A stretch of DNA of 64,000 nt, from the NCBI GenBank assembly GCA_947579605.1, contig OX388319.1:21527447-21591446 (forward strand), given 5' to 3'. Positions 9,870-20,652 of this stretch are shown piece after piece (position 1 is the first letter of the stretch; each line of letters begins with the position of its first letter). The notes under the pieces were generated by a model. The model did no database searches. It was not told where the DNA came from and was given only the letters and a program-made list of their open reading frames with translations. The position numbers were made by a program, and so were the translations under genes. The DNA is from Athripsodes cinereus. Its lineage: Eukaryota; Arthropoda; Insecta; Trichoptera; Leptoceridae.

Positions 9870-10655
9870 TATTGTAAAAAAACATATGGTCGTCCTCTCA
9901 TTACCAAAACTCTAACAAAAAAAATATTACGGATTTTGTATTGTTTCCTTTTACAAAAATAGCCCGCGGGAAAAACTATATATCCCAAAACCGCTCCGAT
10001 ATCACTCATATGATTCCTGCCACTTATCACTAAGAACTGAAAATAAAGCATGTCCAATCCTTGGAGTTTAAAGAATACCTGTTTTTTTACAGGAACTTCG
10101 AAAAATTACGTGAAATCCAAGACTTAAGATTTTAAATTTAATGTTGCTTCGTTGTATTATTTTATGATAATTTTACAATATTGATAATAGAATCGAGAGG
10201 TATATTTAAAATTACTTGTAGAAACCTTCGGTCCTGAAAGAGTAAAGGAATAAAAATGACCGTCGAATTAGCATGACACTAAATAATAATTTGATCATAA
10301 AATAACAGTGACGCATTGAAAGATTCTTGTCTAACATTCATATGTATGTGTATAATACATTGCTTTATTTTGTCGACAGTTACAAGTATTTTGATATCGA
10401 TTACTTCAGTTAGTAGTAATAACAATATGTGAATATAAACTTTCTTACAACAATTTAAAAATAATATGATTTGATTTGCTTTAATCAGGCGATGAAAGAG
10501 AGAACTAGAGCATTGAACTTGTTGAAGAAATATCATTCATTATACACAATTAACACGTTAAATGAAATATATTGAAGGCTTTATTTTCTATACTACCACA
10601 GCCATAACCAACAGACTAACCACACGTAAGTCATAATCTTCGTACCAATATGTAT
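9870..10655. other. AT-rich stretch without supported features
   Basis: Only short open frames without motifs. A weak S-like trace (TTTTTACAGGAAC near 10,085) is too short to call. Confidence 0.4.
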
Positions 10656-10657
10656 GA

Positions 10658-10850
10658 GAGTTCGTCGGTAGCCCGGAGGTAGAGTCTCGGCCTCCGGAAC
10701 AAGGGGTCCGTGGTTCGATCCCAGGTGCCGGCAGACTCCCCTTTCACGGCACAAGCTTTTAGCTTAGTGTGAAAGGTGTATAAGGTTGTATCTGGGTTTA
10801 TAACAAAAACCCAGATATATCTTTTTAAAAAAAAATAAAAAAAAAAAAAG
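10658..10850 (+). repeat. SINE-T, tRNA-derived SINE, full copy
   Basis: The tRNA-like head contains the A-box region GGTAGCCCGGAGGTAGAGT and the B box GGTTCGATCC at 10,712-10,721. A body follows with CACGGCACAAGCTTTTAGC and a GGGTTTATAACAAAAACCC hairpin, then an A-rich tail to 10,850. It is the best preserved of four or more copies and could be transcribed by RNA polymerase III. It is not a functional tRNA: the cloverleaf does not close. Confidence 0.85.
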
Positions 10851-10854
10851 TTAA

Positions 10855-10993
10855 GATATTCGTTTTAGGTAAGTCATCGATGATGTTTTATGAATATCTG
10901 CATTTTACAGGACACTCGAACAAAATACTGTGCATTAAAGAGATACTTAAACAAAACAGTGAGAGATTTGTTCTTTACAGGGGGCTCCATGGG
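10855..10993 (-). repeat. Family S repeat, 5' half, degraded
   Basis: TTTTACAGGACACTCGAA and GTTCTTTACAGGGGGCTCC mark the S head on the minus strand. About 30 bp is inserted between them. It directly follows the SINE-T A-tail. Confidence 0.5.
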
Positions 10994-11084
10994 TCGCTCG
11001 TCAATGGTATAGGTTTACCGAAATATTATATCGCTCGACAATGGTAGCTTATCCGAAATCGATCGCGATTTAAACAATCAAGTA

Positions 11085-11125
11085 ACGGATGTTCATTGTA
11101 GAATACTTAAAAAAACATTCAAAAT
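11085..11125. repeat. Half copy of the palindromic unit of 24.4-24.7 kb
   Basis: ACGGATGTTCATTGTAGAAT followed by ACTTAAAAAAACATTCAAAA matches one arm of the palindromes at 24,420-24,715. Confidence 0.6.
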
Positions 11126-11251
11126 TACTAGTTTTTTGACTCCAAACATTCGTAGTTATGAGAATTTATTAAACTAGGTCAGAAACAACTTAAAATTATC
11201 ACTCCATTGTGAAATGTGAATAAGCAATAAGATAAATAGGTATTATAAAAT

Positions 11252-11458
11252 GAACACAGTATAATAATTATGTGAAATAAATAAAACAAATGTTTTATTC
11301 TTTTATTTGACGAGAGAGACGTCTTTCATTTTGTTAGGACATTGTCAATGTCAATAAGACGAAAGACGTATCTCTCGTCAAACAAATCATATAGTAGAAT
11401 AAAACATTTGTTTTATTTATTTCGCTATGGAATTCTACTACCTAAACACAGTGAATTA
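11252..11458. mobile_element. Foldback MITE family F, most complete copy
   Basis: Outer arms pair AAATAAATAAAACAAATG with its inverse, and inner arms carry GAGAGAGACGTCTTTC. The right terminus reads CTACCTAAACACAGTGAATT. The left terminus is eroded (GAACACAGTATAATAATT). A TA-rich target is suggested on the right, but no clean duplication is seen. Confidence 0.75.
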
Positions 11459-11494
11459 TATATAAGATGTCATTGGTTTATTCCCAAATTAACT

Positions 11495-11565
11495 TTTCAG
11501 AACTTCCACTTTCATCGTCAGGCAAATGATGAGAGTGGAAGCTCTTGAAAGCCTGCTTACAAATG
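11495..11565 (+). ncRNA. Decayed hammerhead-like motif (Penelope-type remnant)
   Basis: ATGATGA is followed by a GAGAG/CTCTT stem, GAA, an AGC/GCT mini-stem, and ACAAATGAAA, whose outer part can pair with TTTCAT upstream. The catalytic CTG is disrupted, so cleavage is not expected. It belongs with 36,379 and 58,297 as a second subfamily. Confidence 0.4.
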
Positions 11566-11699
11566 AAATTAATTTTACCGGAAATACTTTTGATAATGAC
11601 TCCATCGGTAGAGTCGAAACGCCAAGACGAACAAGGGAGACCAACCAGACGCGGTAAGCCTGGAAGAACATCATCATCTTCCGGTGAAAGAAGACCATG

Positions 11700-12480
11700 A
11701 AAGCTTACTTCAGCTAATGAATATACATTTATTTATACAATTAACAGTTTTTTTTATTTATTATATGTACCTTATTATAGGAGTCACTAATACTCATAAA
11801 TCGATATGTCAATTTTATTTAAAAAAATACATAACTTTTTTCGTCTATACTCGTATTGTAGGTATATTTTATATCGCTCACCTACTTTAACAAAGACACA
11901 AGTTTAAAATGTATTTCAACTGAAAAAAGTTTCATCTATACAGTATTATTAATGAGAGGGAACACACAAAAAGTTCTTTCAGTAATCGCTGGTACAATTA
12001 AAAAGTTAAAATTTTGGATAAGTGGTACTCATTAAAGTTTGTGAACAATATAATGTTTAGAAACTTATAAAGGTCACCAAAAATGTCATGTCTCTCACTT
12101 AATAATTATATTATCAGTAAATTATATCCTAACTTTTCCTATTTCATTCAAAATACTAAGGAGACTACTAAACTAGAGTAAAAAACTGAACATATTATAT
12201 ATTTTACATATTTACATACAACTGAACATATGTATGTAAGATTATCAAAGGCTTTGGCTGTCTATTGTTGAATAAAAAAATAACTAAAAGAGGTCGAAAT
12301 TGTACGATGTATAATAAATTGTAACCAACAGTATCTATCTAGCCTGAAGATGATACGAAGCAACGCAAAGAGATTGCGTCGTCCATCAATATGAATTTGC
12401 CTTGACCCAGTGCCATGTGTATAGCAATCCAACTCCGCCAACCAGATCCGTCCTCCATGTGATCTTTGTAAACCGGAACA
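11700..12480. other. AT-rich stretch without supported features
   Basis: No repeat family or gene motif was recognised. Minus-strand reading of 12,300-12,470 gives GKFILMDDA, vaguely like a DDE transposase strand, but no flanking motif supports it. Confidence 0.35.
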
Positions 12481-12485
12481 CAATC

Positions 12486-12686
12486 ATGGTATACCTAGTG
12501 TTAATAGCCTCAACAATGATGTACATGATTGTGTATTGGCTGCACTGGTTTTACTTTCTCCAGACAAGTTCTCCGCAAGAAGCTATTGAGCATGTTGACG
12601 AAACAAAAAGTGATTACACCGGGTACAGAAAAATGAATATCCAACAGATTCCTGGACCGGATATCCGGATAACTGTTTACTGTTGA
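12486..12686 (+). CDS. Small unexplained open frame with a hydrophobic N-terminus
   Basis: ATG at 12,486 opens 66 codons to a TGA at 12,684. Residues 1-22 or so are strongly hydrophobic (MVYLVLIASTMMYMIVYWLH) and would make a signal anchor or one transmembrane helix. The remainder is polar and contains QQIPGPDI. An anchor followed by an IPGP motif recalls microsomal cytochrome P450 N-termini, but the spacing and following sequence do not fit, and no splice site or downstream exon was identified. The local base composition is slightly higher in GC than the flanks. I do not recognise a family; chance open reading or a decayed exon are both possible. Confidence 0.2.
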   Translation: MVYLVLIASTMMYMIVYWLHWFYFLQTSSPQEAIEHVDETKSDYTGYRKMNIQQIPGPDIRITVYC

Positions 12687-12829
12687 GACTTTTTTGTTTG
12701 GAGCGAGATTCTTTATTTTGTTAGTGTTTTTTTTATGATCATCAGTAGATGCAGATACGCGTGAACTAAGAATACACCTATCAAATGACGAATTAAAATG
12801 AAAAAAAGATAAAAGTTTTTCTATTTTTA

Positions 12830-12950
12830 TTTATTTATTAAACATATTTTCACAAGTACATTTTTTTCCATTTACACAAGTATACATAAAAACACTATTT
12901 ATAGATTAGCCACACTAGCCTCATGGCTGTGTTGTGGCCGCAAAAAACAT
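12830..12950. repeat. Dispersed repeat with GTATTGTGGCCGCAAAA-like end
   Basis: A TTTA run, TTTTCACAAGTACATTTTTT, then ATTTATAGATTAGCCACA and GGCTGTGTTGTGGCCGCAAA. The same order occurs at 31,090-31,200 with substitutions. Class unknown. Confidence 0.5.
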
Positions 12951-12974
12951 ACAAAAAAACAAATACAATTGGAA

Positions 12975-13052
12975 AATCTCTAAAAATAACTATTAATAAT
13001 CTCTAAAAAGAACTATCAAAAATCTCTAAAAAGAACAATCAATAATCTTATA
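12975..13052. repeat. Imperfect short tandem repeat
   Basis: AATCTCTAAAAAGAACTATC-like units of about 23 bp occur three to four times in a row. Confidence 0.6.
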
Positions 13053-13277
13053 AATTTCAAATGTTAAATATAACACAAGGCGAAAGCATGCATTTAACAA
13101 AAAACTATGAAAAAATTTAACAAAAAACATTTAAAACAAAAAACGTAAAAAACTATGAAAAACTATGTAGGGCTATTTCATAAAATAAATTTCATTTACC
13201 TTATTGTATCGTTTACCAGCTATAAACGAGTTTATAAAAATGATCACATAAAATAAAAAAAAAACTATTCAAAAATC

Positions 13278-13411
13278 AAGTATGGCACCCATCTTGTATG
13301 GCTTATTTTATGGTAGCAAGGAGAAGATGGCCTGCGTGTTTATTACATGTAGTTAGTATATTGGCTGCCCCATTTGAGAAAAAATGGCTGATGATATAGA
13401 TCAATAGATAG
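13278..13411 (+). repeat. Family S repeat, 3' half
   Basis: TATGGCACCCATC, GCGTGTTTATTACATG and GGCTGCCCCATTTGAGA occur in S order, ending at a GATATAGATCAATAGATAG tail. Confidence 0.55.
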
Positions 13412-13419
13412 AAAAACAT

Positions 13420-14115
13420 CACAATAATATTTTATTCAAATCATCTATTATCCTATTTTTCACAATTATTTAACACCAATTTGTAAAGGAAAGATAGATT
13501 GATTCTCACTGATACCTATCATCCCTGAAATCTAGGTATGATTATCAATTAAAAGTGATTAATCTTATTTTGAAAATGATGTCTAAAATACCAAACTAGG
13601 TACAATAACATGTCACTGAGCATCACAGTATTTGTCTTACATTTTGGTGTAATATAGTTGAGAAATATTGATGTTCATAAGATGTAGAAAAAAAATTAAC
13701 CGAACTCAGGATAGGCATCTTCTAAAGAGCATATTGAAAAATCGGATGGTACGAATACCAGATAAATCGGATGCTGGGAGTTGCCGGATATCAGTTTCAT
13801 CCCTAGTATTGAGTACCAATTACAATAATCAAGATGAGGCTTCACGTTTTACTAGATACACGTACATATTATATCTATATATTATGTACAACTACTGGTT
13901 TTAATCTGAGTTCTCTTAACCTAATCTAATTATTTCAAATTACACACTTAGTTACTTACCAAGATTAATGTTTCCGACTTTCATTATTTGATTGATGGCA
14001 TCGAAAGTATCGTAAATTATAATGATCTTGAAATTGATGATTATGATAATAAATCTTTTTAATTATAATTGCCGTTGAGGGTTTGGATGATCCAAATTAG
14101 ATTAAAGAATTCCGA
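13420..14115. other. AT-rich stretch without supported features
   Basis: A 78-codon open frame at 13,668-13,904 shows no motif. Nothing else was recognised. Confidence 0.4.
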
Positions 14116-14185
14116 GATTAATAAAACAAATGTTTTTTTCTACTACATATGCGATTTATTCTCGAGAAAGACGTTTTTAGTCATT
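14116..14185 (+). mobile_element. Foldback MITE family F, fragment
   Basis: AATAAAACAAATGTTTTTTT and TTCTCGAGAAAGACGTTTTT match the left arm and inner arm of family F. Confidence 0.5.
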
Positions 14186-14189
14186 TTCA

Positions 14190-14800
14190 GTCACTTTATT
14201 TATTTAGGGAGAGAATCAGAGTCTAAGACTGACGATAGAGATGCTATTCCATCCCCCCCCCCCGATATCTTCAAGTATCCACGGGGAACCCAGAGCCAAT
14301 AAAGGCCCCTGTAGACACCGTAAAAAGATCCAATGGAGGAGGGTCTCAGGGAAAAAGACTAGCCTGTGTTCACTATCAGATATTGAAAATTGAATACATT
14401 ATACAATTTAATTAATTTTACAATTTATTTAATTTTACGAGAGATAAGATTTAATAAATTTTACAATTTATTGCACATTTATTGTCAATAATTTCATTAT
14501 CATATCATTTCTTGGGTGAAAAACTATATAAGCATATAAACGTGAAAATGAATAGATTTTTTTGTTGAAAAGTTCACCTCTCAAAAATATTGTAACAATT
14601 TACTCATATCCACCATAATTTATGTAATAATTACATCGATCAATGTAATAATTTGGATAATATTAAAGTAGGTAGTCCGTTCGTATATATATCTACTTCA
14701 TAAGCACAGTTACTAAGCGAGACAGAGAAAAAACCAATACACTCTATAGGGGATCTCATCTTCTAGGCAGCTTTTACATAAGTTGAAAACATTATACGTA
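14190..14800. other. AT-rich stretch, one GC-richer patch at 14,210-14,370
   Basis: The patch includes an eight- to ten-base C run at 14,256-14,265 and no readable protein motif. The rest is AT-rich without recognisable repeats. Confidence 0.35.
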
Positions 14801-14802
14801 AA

Positions 14803-14941
14803 TTTTTATTGAATGTAATATTATAATTTATACGAAACCAAGTCATCAAATTTAATAGGGAATTGAAGATATTTTTAATTGAATAAAATATTATAATTTA
14901 TACGACACCATGTCATCAAATTAAATAAGGAATTGAAGATA
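14803..14941. repeat. Two-unit tandem duplication, unit about 69-70 bp
   Basis: ATTATAATTTATACGA, then CATCAAAT and AGGAATTGAAGAT, recur at the same spacing in 14,803-14,871 and 14,872-14,941, with about ten differences. Confidence 0.8.
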
Positions 14942-15503
14942 CTGTCCCACATATTTTGTCAAAATACAACATAATTATTAGAATAAACATATTATATCAA
15001 AATGAAGATGAAAAAAAAAATGTTTTATCTTGATAAACGAGAAAATGCCCAATTTTGTATTTGCACATAAACATAGTTACCTACTAATAGTAAAAACTAC
15101 CTACTTAGTAACAAAAAACAACAGTATTTTACATCAAATAATAATAAAAGTAACTGTCTAAAAATATTTCATCACGGTTATGCCAGTATCTAAATGATTT
15201 TCACATTTTTGGCATTTCTCAGAAAAATACTTTTACTATCTGCAAGTTTTAATTTTTTGCTTATTTCCCGACAAAATCGAGTAAATCTACACTAATACGC
15301 AAATATGAGAGAAGTCATACCGGATATACCTATAAAATACTAAGATATAATATTGAGACAAAAACACAGTACAATATGTCCAACCCTGAGGTCAACCATG
15401 TGTTAGTCGATAATTTAAAGGCAATAAGGACATATGGACGCACTCACTAACAGAATATGCTCAATTAGACTAGAATAACCAGACAGGTCTAAAATTAATT
15501 TGT

Positions 15504-15752
15504 GCCACGGAGCAACCGGTACAGAATTGGTATCCCACACTTTTCCGTAAGTTTTCGAGTATCCTGTAAAAGGCAGATGTTCGAAAAATTAAAGACATGC
15601 TTCATCTCAAATTCAGCGATGAGGTTTGCCTTGAATGTCATATTTTTTAATTGGCACAGAGAGGATGCCCTGCATGTTTATTACATGCAGCTGTTCTGCT
15701 GGCTACCCCACTAGTGTGATATGCCGTGATGGTGTATTAGTAGTAGTAGTCT
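15504..15752 (+). repeat. Family S repeat, full-length copy
   Basis: This has all S blocks in order, from CCACGGAGCAACCGGTA through AGTATCCTGTAAAAGGCAG, CAGCGATGAGGTTTGCC, GCATGTTTATTACATGCAG and GGCTACCCCACTAGTGTG to ATGCCGTGATGGTGTATTAG and a TAG repeat. It is a good reference copy. Confidence 0.85.
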
Positions 15753-15939
15753 TAAGTTAATCCTGCCTTAATGAAAAATCCTACTAACAAAACAATTTGT
15801 TACCCCTGATAAAATTTAAATCTTACCCCGAACGATGAAATATTCCAAATATTTCGTTATTCCCGATTACATATCAAAACTTTCTTCACATTTTACAAAT
15901 AAAATCTATGACGCACGTAATCAATATTACACAAAGAAT

Positions 15940-16622
15940 ACAAATTAGTGGACGAGTATGTATATTTAGGAAGTTTGTTTGCGAGGGATGGAAGATGTGA
16001 CAAGGATATCGAAAGAAGAAAGTAGCCGGTGCTAGGATTAACGGCGCACTTCGACCCATTGTCAGCAATGACAATGGGTCGAACATGGCAAAATTGCTAG
16101 TGCACAATACCATCCTGGTACCAACACTTATGTATGCAAGCGAAACGTGGACATGGTTGAAAAAGGACGAAAGTGGAATAAATGCTGTGGAGATGAGATC
16201 GCTGAGGAGGATGGTTTGTAAAACGTTGCGTGATAGAGTGAGGAATGAGGATATCAGAAGAATGAGTGGATGCAAGAGGAGTGTTGTGGATAGAATGCGT
16301 GTAAATAAATTGAGATGGTTTGGTCATGTGGAACGAATGCAAGAGGAAAGAATGACAAAGAGGATATACTTGGCTGAAAGGAGAGGTGTGAGGAAGCGCG
16401 GGCGTCCGAGACCTACATGGCTTAAACATGTACATAGATCAAATTCTCAAGGACGGCCGTGTTTTAAGTAAAAGAAACCGACGAGCGTGCATGAGAAATT
16501 GTATGACTGTAGAGGAAGCGAAAGAAGTATGTAAGGACAGATCTAATTGGCGTTCCGTTCTCTCTGCCTACTCCACTTGGGATACGGCACGAGGGAATAG
16601 ATAGATAGATAGATAGATAGAA
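15940..16622 (+). pseudogene. RTE-1 endonuclease/reverse transcriptase, C-terminal remnant
   Basis: The longest retrotransposon coding remnant here. In order it encodes EYVYLGSLFARDG and CDKDIERR, a frameshift at about 16,019-16,022, then AGARINGALRPIVSN, LVHNTILVPTLMYASETW, GINAVEMRSLRRM, RVRNEDIRRMSG, KLRWFGHVER and KRGRPRPTWLKHV. A 2-nt insertion near 16,432 causes a second shift, after which DQILKDGRVLS, EEAKEVCKDR and YSTWDTA lead to a stop and a TAGA-repeat tail. These are the thumb and C-terminal tail of RTE-clade polymerases. The endonuclease and the YADD active site lie upstream and are missing (5' truncation). Two frameshifts make it non-functional. Confidence 0.85.
16051..16082. 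repeat. Perfect 14-bp hairpin within the RTE-1 coding remnant
   Basis: Arms at 16,051-16,064 and 16,069-16,082 (TCGACCCATTGTCA) enclose a GCAA loop, a GNRA-type tetraloop if transcribed. It falls at the RPIVSN segment, where related reverse transcriptases have no fixed sequence. Confidence 0.75.
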
Positions 16623-17155
16623 TACAAATTCTGATATTAGACAGATAATACAAACCGTTATTATTGTAAGGAATAATTCAAGTCAAGGATAAAATTGTAA
16701 CAACTCTAATCTCTATTTGTGAGTGTGATGTCACTAAGTCAGGTCTAAGAGCTGGAATAGTAGCTGTTATTCGTTATTAATTGTGAATACGGTTGATATT
16801 ATTCTCTGGGATTAATATTTCACAGGCCACTGAGGGAATTCACACGGTCATTATATATTTATCAAACCTTTATCACATAATACTACGACACTCGATGGTA
16901 TACATTTTCGTATCGAAATTAAATTAATTTATCTACAAGTTTATTTTTACTAGGCTCCGCTCAAGCAACAACATTAAATTGATAAACAAACTCTCTCAGA
17001 TGACATAAGTACTTTGCTAGGAATCGACAGTTATATGGGAAAAATTATTTTAAAACTGGTAACACCGTGACGCAAATATTTTTATCAACGTGTCATGATT
17101 GCAAGATATTTGTGATTTACAATACGACATGGTTGTCATTACTAACAGCAACATT

Positions 17156-17250
17156 TTAAATTCAGCGATGACGTATGTCACCCTTTCTCAATGTATTGTT
17201 TATTATTGTCACGGAGAGAAAGACCTCCTTGTTTATTAAATTCAGTTAGA
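17156..17250 (+). repeat. Family S repeat, degraded middle part
   Basis: AAATTCAGCGATGACGTATG and CACGGAGAGAAAGACC keep the S order. The tail is lost. Confidence 0.45.
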
Positions 17251-17812
17251 TGTAAGTCTAACATGTTTGCTTGATGTCTGTAAATGGTTTTTACCTCTGA
17301 TGCCAGTAATCCAGATTGCTGTTTTGAGGTTTATTGTACAATAAATAAATAAAATAAAAAATAATAATAATAATAAGTAACTGCCTCACTTGTGAAAATT
17401 ACCTACTATGGTGATATATTATTGTAGTATCTATCTCTGAAAGAAAACGTGTTAAAAGAAAATATTTCAGGCTTTCAAAAAGCTTGTTGAATTAAGCTCA
17501 CTAGTGTATGAGTGTAGTAGTCTAATATCTCTAGTTACTGTCCCATCCATGTAACTTTACCTAGAACTTTACTAAAAAAATACTATTTGTAACTATGTGT
17601 ACACGTGTAGGTACACAACAAATAACAATATATAATGTGTAGGTATATAGTACAGAGCTTTAAGCTTCAAACAACGTGATACTAAAGTATTCATGTCTCA
17701 TAAGCCTTAATAAATGTACCAACCTACTAACACTTTGAAGTAGGGATGAAACGCGTTATGTTTTTGTCGGATACTGAATAACGAATATCTGACAACATTT
17801 TAAACAGAACAG

Positions 17813-18023
17813 CAGGGCTACTCTTGACAAAACTATTCACGATCTTAATCTAGTCTTGATCTTGATCATACGACGCACGAAGTGACTATTGGCCAAAAAT
17901 ACACGCAAACCGATCGCGCGTTAGCGGTAGCGCGATGTTTTTGACCATAGTACCTTCGTGCGTCGTATGATCAAGATCAAGACTAGATTAAGATCGTGTT
18001 TAGATTTTTCAAGAGTAACCCTG
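17813..18023. mobile_element. MITE family G, copy 2
   Basis: 211 bp with ends CAGGGCTACTCTTGAC and the inverse of CAGGGTTACTCTTG, almost identical internally to 4,274-4,484. CAG occurs on both outer flanks here but not at copy 1, so the duplication length is undecided. Confidence 0.85.
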
Positions 18024-18059
18024 CAGCTGGATATTCAGCCACTGTTAGTGTGCAAACAC

Positions 18060-18570
18060 AAAGAAAGCAGATTGCCAGCGCCGATAAGTGCCGGTAAGCG
18101 CTGGCAAAGTAAATCGCAATCGGCGTTCCTGATTTTACCTATTCGTGTCCATTGAAATGCATGAAAACATTCTCGGCGCCGGCACCGGTAGACGCAGGCA
18201 TCTGGAAGCAGGTAACCCGCTTTCCTTGTGTTAGCACCCTTATGCTGGATTGTATTTAGTTAAGATCAAATTATATTTTTTTTGTTTATTTTTCAACAAT
18301 TATAAGAAATTAAACGAATATATTATTTATATTTATTTTAGAATGATTATGTACGTAGCAACTGCGAACTAGTTTTATGATTTGAAATAAGAACGCATTT
18401 AGCTGTTACTTGGAACACAAATATAAAATTTCGGGACATATAGTGGGTACGATGTGAAAATGACTATGAAAATGTATACATTTTATGTAATTGTTTGTAA
18501 TTAATGTACATACAGTAAAGAATAATTAAATAAATAAAAAGACCAAGATAACATTTTATTTAAATATGTC
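18060..18570. other. Mixed stretch, GC-richer at 18,050-18,240
   Basis: The GC-richer part carries CGCCGATAAGTGCCGG and GGCGCCGGCACCGG motifs but no readable protein family. An A-rich LINE-type end (AAAGAATAATTAAATAAATA) lies near 18,515-18,540. Confidence 0.35.
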
Positions 18571-18580
18571 ATTGATTGCT

Positions 18581-18851
18581 GTGGAGTCCCCAAAAAAGTA
18601 CACATCTTTCACTAGTTTCTGTAAATTTTCAAAAAAGTACACATCTTTCACTAGTTTCTGTAAATTTTCGAGTGTCCTGTAAAAGGCAGGTGTTCGTAAA
18701 ATCTCACTATAAGACAATTACCATGACATCCATTCTGAATGTCTTATTTTCCTGTGAGAAAAAATGTGCGTGTTTATTACTTGCAGGTTAATCTACTGGC
18801 TACCCCATTTGTGGTATATGCTGTGATAGTGTAGTACAATAGTAGTAGTAT
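18581..18851 (+). repeat. Family S repeat with an internal 39-bp duplication
   Basis: S blocks run from GTGGAGTCCC to GGCTACCCCATTTGTGG and a TAG-repeat tail. Inside the head, 18,592-18,630 is repeated without a mismatch at 18,631-18,669, pointing to a recent duplication. Confidence 0.8.
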
Positions 18852-19591
18852 AAAAAATACTAGTCAGTGTGTATCTCGCGGTATCCATTAACCGAATAAT
18901 TAGCATTAAAACATATTTTTTCTGAGTGAGTACCTATTTTGGTATTCCGTCTGATATTGAACTGATACCGATTCGGTATTAAGCCAAATATTTAAACTAA
19001 GTTGAATTGGTCGTGTATCGGATAATTACAGGATATTCGTTTCGTTCCTAGAACGGAGCACGACCTCTGAACGTAGAACCTAATTACAGATTGGCCAACA
19101 TCGTTTTTGTTATTTTCATCATTTTGCTAGAAAATCCTGTCGTTAGGTAATTGTCGAAAAAAAAAATTAATTGTAATTACGCTGGTAAATTGCTTGTTCG
19201 GTTTTTTTATCGCTTTTTTCATAGCGAGCTCTTTTCTTTTTCTTCAGCTATTTTTAGTCCATATTTTGATATAAACATCTTCAATGATTGTCAAATCTTT
19301 TTTCTGGACTTGCTTTTTCTTTCCAGCGATCTTCTATACATTATCCTGCCATCTCACCTGAGGTATTAAAAAAACACGAACACATACATGTACATTTGTT
19401 TGTTATATGAATGATGATGTGCAAGAAGAATAAAATAAATAAATAAATAAATACAATCTATTATTAATAAACATAGAATAAAAATGCTATTAATTCCAAT
19501 TAACACAAACCAATATGAAATGGTTGTATAATGAATGAAGCTGCAGAATTTGTAAATCGAAATTCCCTCATGACTTTATTAATGATATATT

Positions 19592-19684
19592 ACGCAGTGA
19601 AATACTCTACATATATATAATCTAACGCAGTGCAATACTCTATATATAATCTAACGCAGTGAAATACTCTATATATAATCTAAC
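19592..19684. repeat. Three-unit short tandem repeat
   Basis: ACGCAGTGAAATACTCTA followed by TATATAATCTA occurs at 19,592, 19,625 and 19,654. The spacing of 33 and then 29 bp differs only in the TA run. Confidence 0.8.
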
Positions 19685-19734
19685 GGCATTTCCCACAAGC
19701 GGGGTAAAAAATGTGTAATGGATCATCCATCTCA

Positions 19735-20460
19735 AGGGTGCAGGAAACCATGGTGGAAGAACGATGTCTTCAATTCGCTACGGAACATTGTTATTGATTA
19801 GTTTTTTTGTGCTGTCCTGTCTCCCTTGGTGGAGTCTTAGGTCAGGGAGGGATGTCCCTTGGGGAGGGAAGCGTGTCTGCGAAGACTCCAGTATCGGCGA
19901 CCCTCGGGTTCACCGGCATGAATACCTAAAGAAGTTTCCGGACACCTCAACTCGGCTCTCTGCTCATTTTTTATTTACTTAATTTTTATTTCTATTATTT
20001 TGTTTTAAATGTTGATTTGTTATCTAGGTTAAGGAAATGCCTTTGTAAATATATTGTTAGTTTTATATTGTGAATGTATTTGCTTCTCTCGGCTAGAGGG
20101 ACATCGAAGGAGTATAGTCAAAAGATTCCACACATGGAGGTTTTTGGCCGGTCAGCCCCTCAGGCTGCCCACTATGGCGCCTCCGATATGGACAAAATTT
20201 GTGTAGTGTAGATTTCGGATAAATGGAAGTCCCCAGACTTCTGCGCTATCCGGGTGGTCGGTGGGTCTCCTTCAATGATTAGTTTTTTCGAAAGTCCTCA
20301 GGGAGGTCGATTCCAGATGAGCTCTGCTACACTAAAAGTTCTGTCATAGAAGCATGACTTGTCTCATCACCCAGAATATTGGTGGATGTCTTTGCTAAGC
20401 GTAAAGGTCTACTTGCAGCTATTAGAACACAGAGTTCAGAAAGTGACTGAGGTGTCATGG
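19735..20460. other. GC-richer unassigned segment
   Basis: Composition rises well above the flanks, and blocks such as GGAGGGATGTCCCTTGGGGA and GGTCAGCCCCTCAGGCTGCC look like former coding or UTR sequence of a retroelement. A 72-codon frame at 19,764-19,982 has a hydrophobic start and then an arginine-rich part, with no recognisable domain. Translations of both strands gave no family motif. Confidence 0.3.
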
Positions 20461-20510
20461 TAAATGAATGTAATTAACATACACGGCGTCCTATTTGTTA
20501 CAAAAAATAT

Positions 20511-20652
20511 CATTCAGAATAGGTAGCATACCTCAACGCTAGATTGAAGATGTTTAATGTCTTAGTCTTAATATGATGCGAAAATTTGTCTTTTACAGGA
20601 CACTCTGAAATTGACTGAAAAGAGTGCGAGGCATATCCTTTGCCGGGTAGCT
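20511..20652 (-). repeat. Family S repeat, partial copy
   Basis: CATTCAGAATAGGTAGCATA, TCTTTTACAGGACACTCTGA and CCTTTGCCGGGTAG are S head and middle blocks in reverse. Confidence 0.7.

Noticed and set aside
10658..10735. Functional tRNA gene
   Set aside because: A and B boxes are present, but the acceptor and anticodon arms do not fold and a SINE body and A-tail follow.
12300..12470. Minus-strand GKFILMDDA read as a DDE transposase strand
   Set aside because: No second or third catalytic motif, no DNA-binding domain and no terminal repeats around it.
15886..16435. Minus-strand open frames of 112 and 129 codons
   Set aside because: They are antisense shadows of the RTE-1 coding remnant, which reads clearly on the plus strand.
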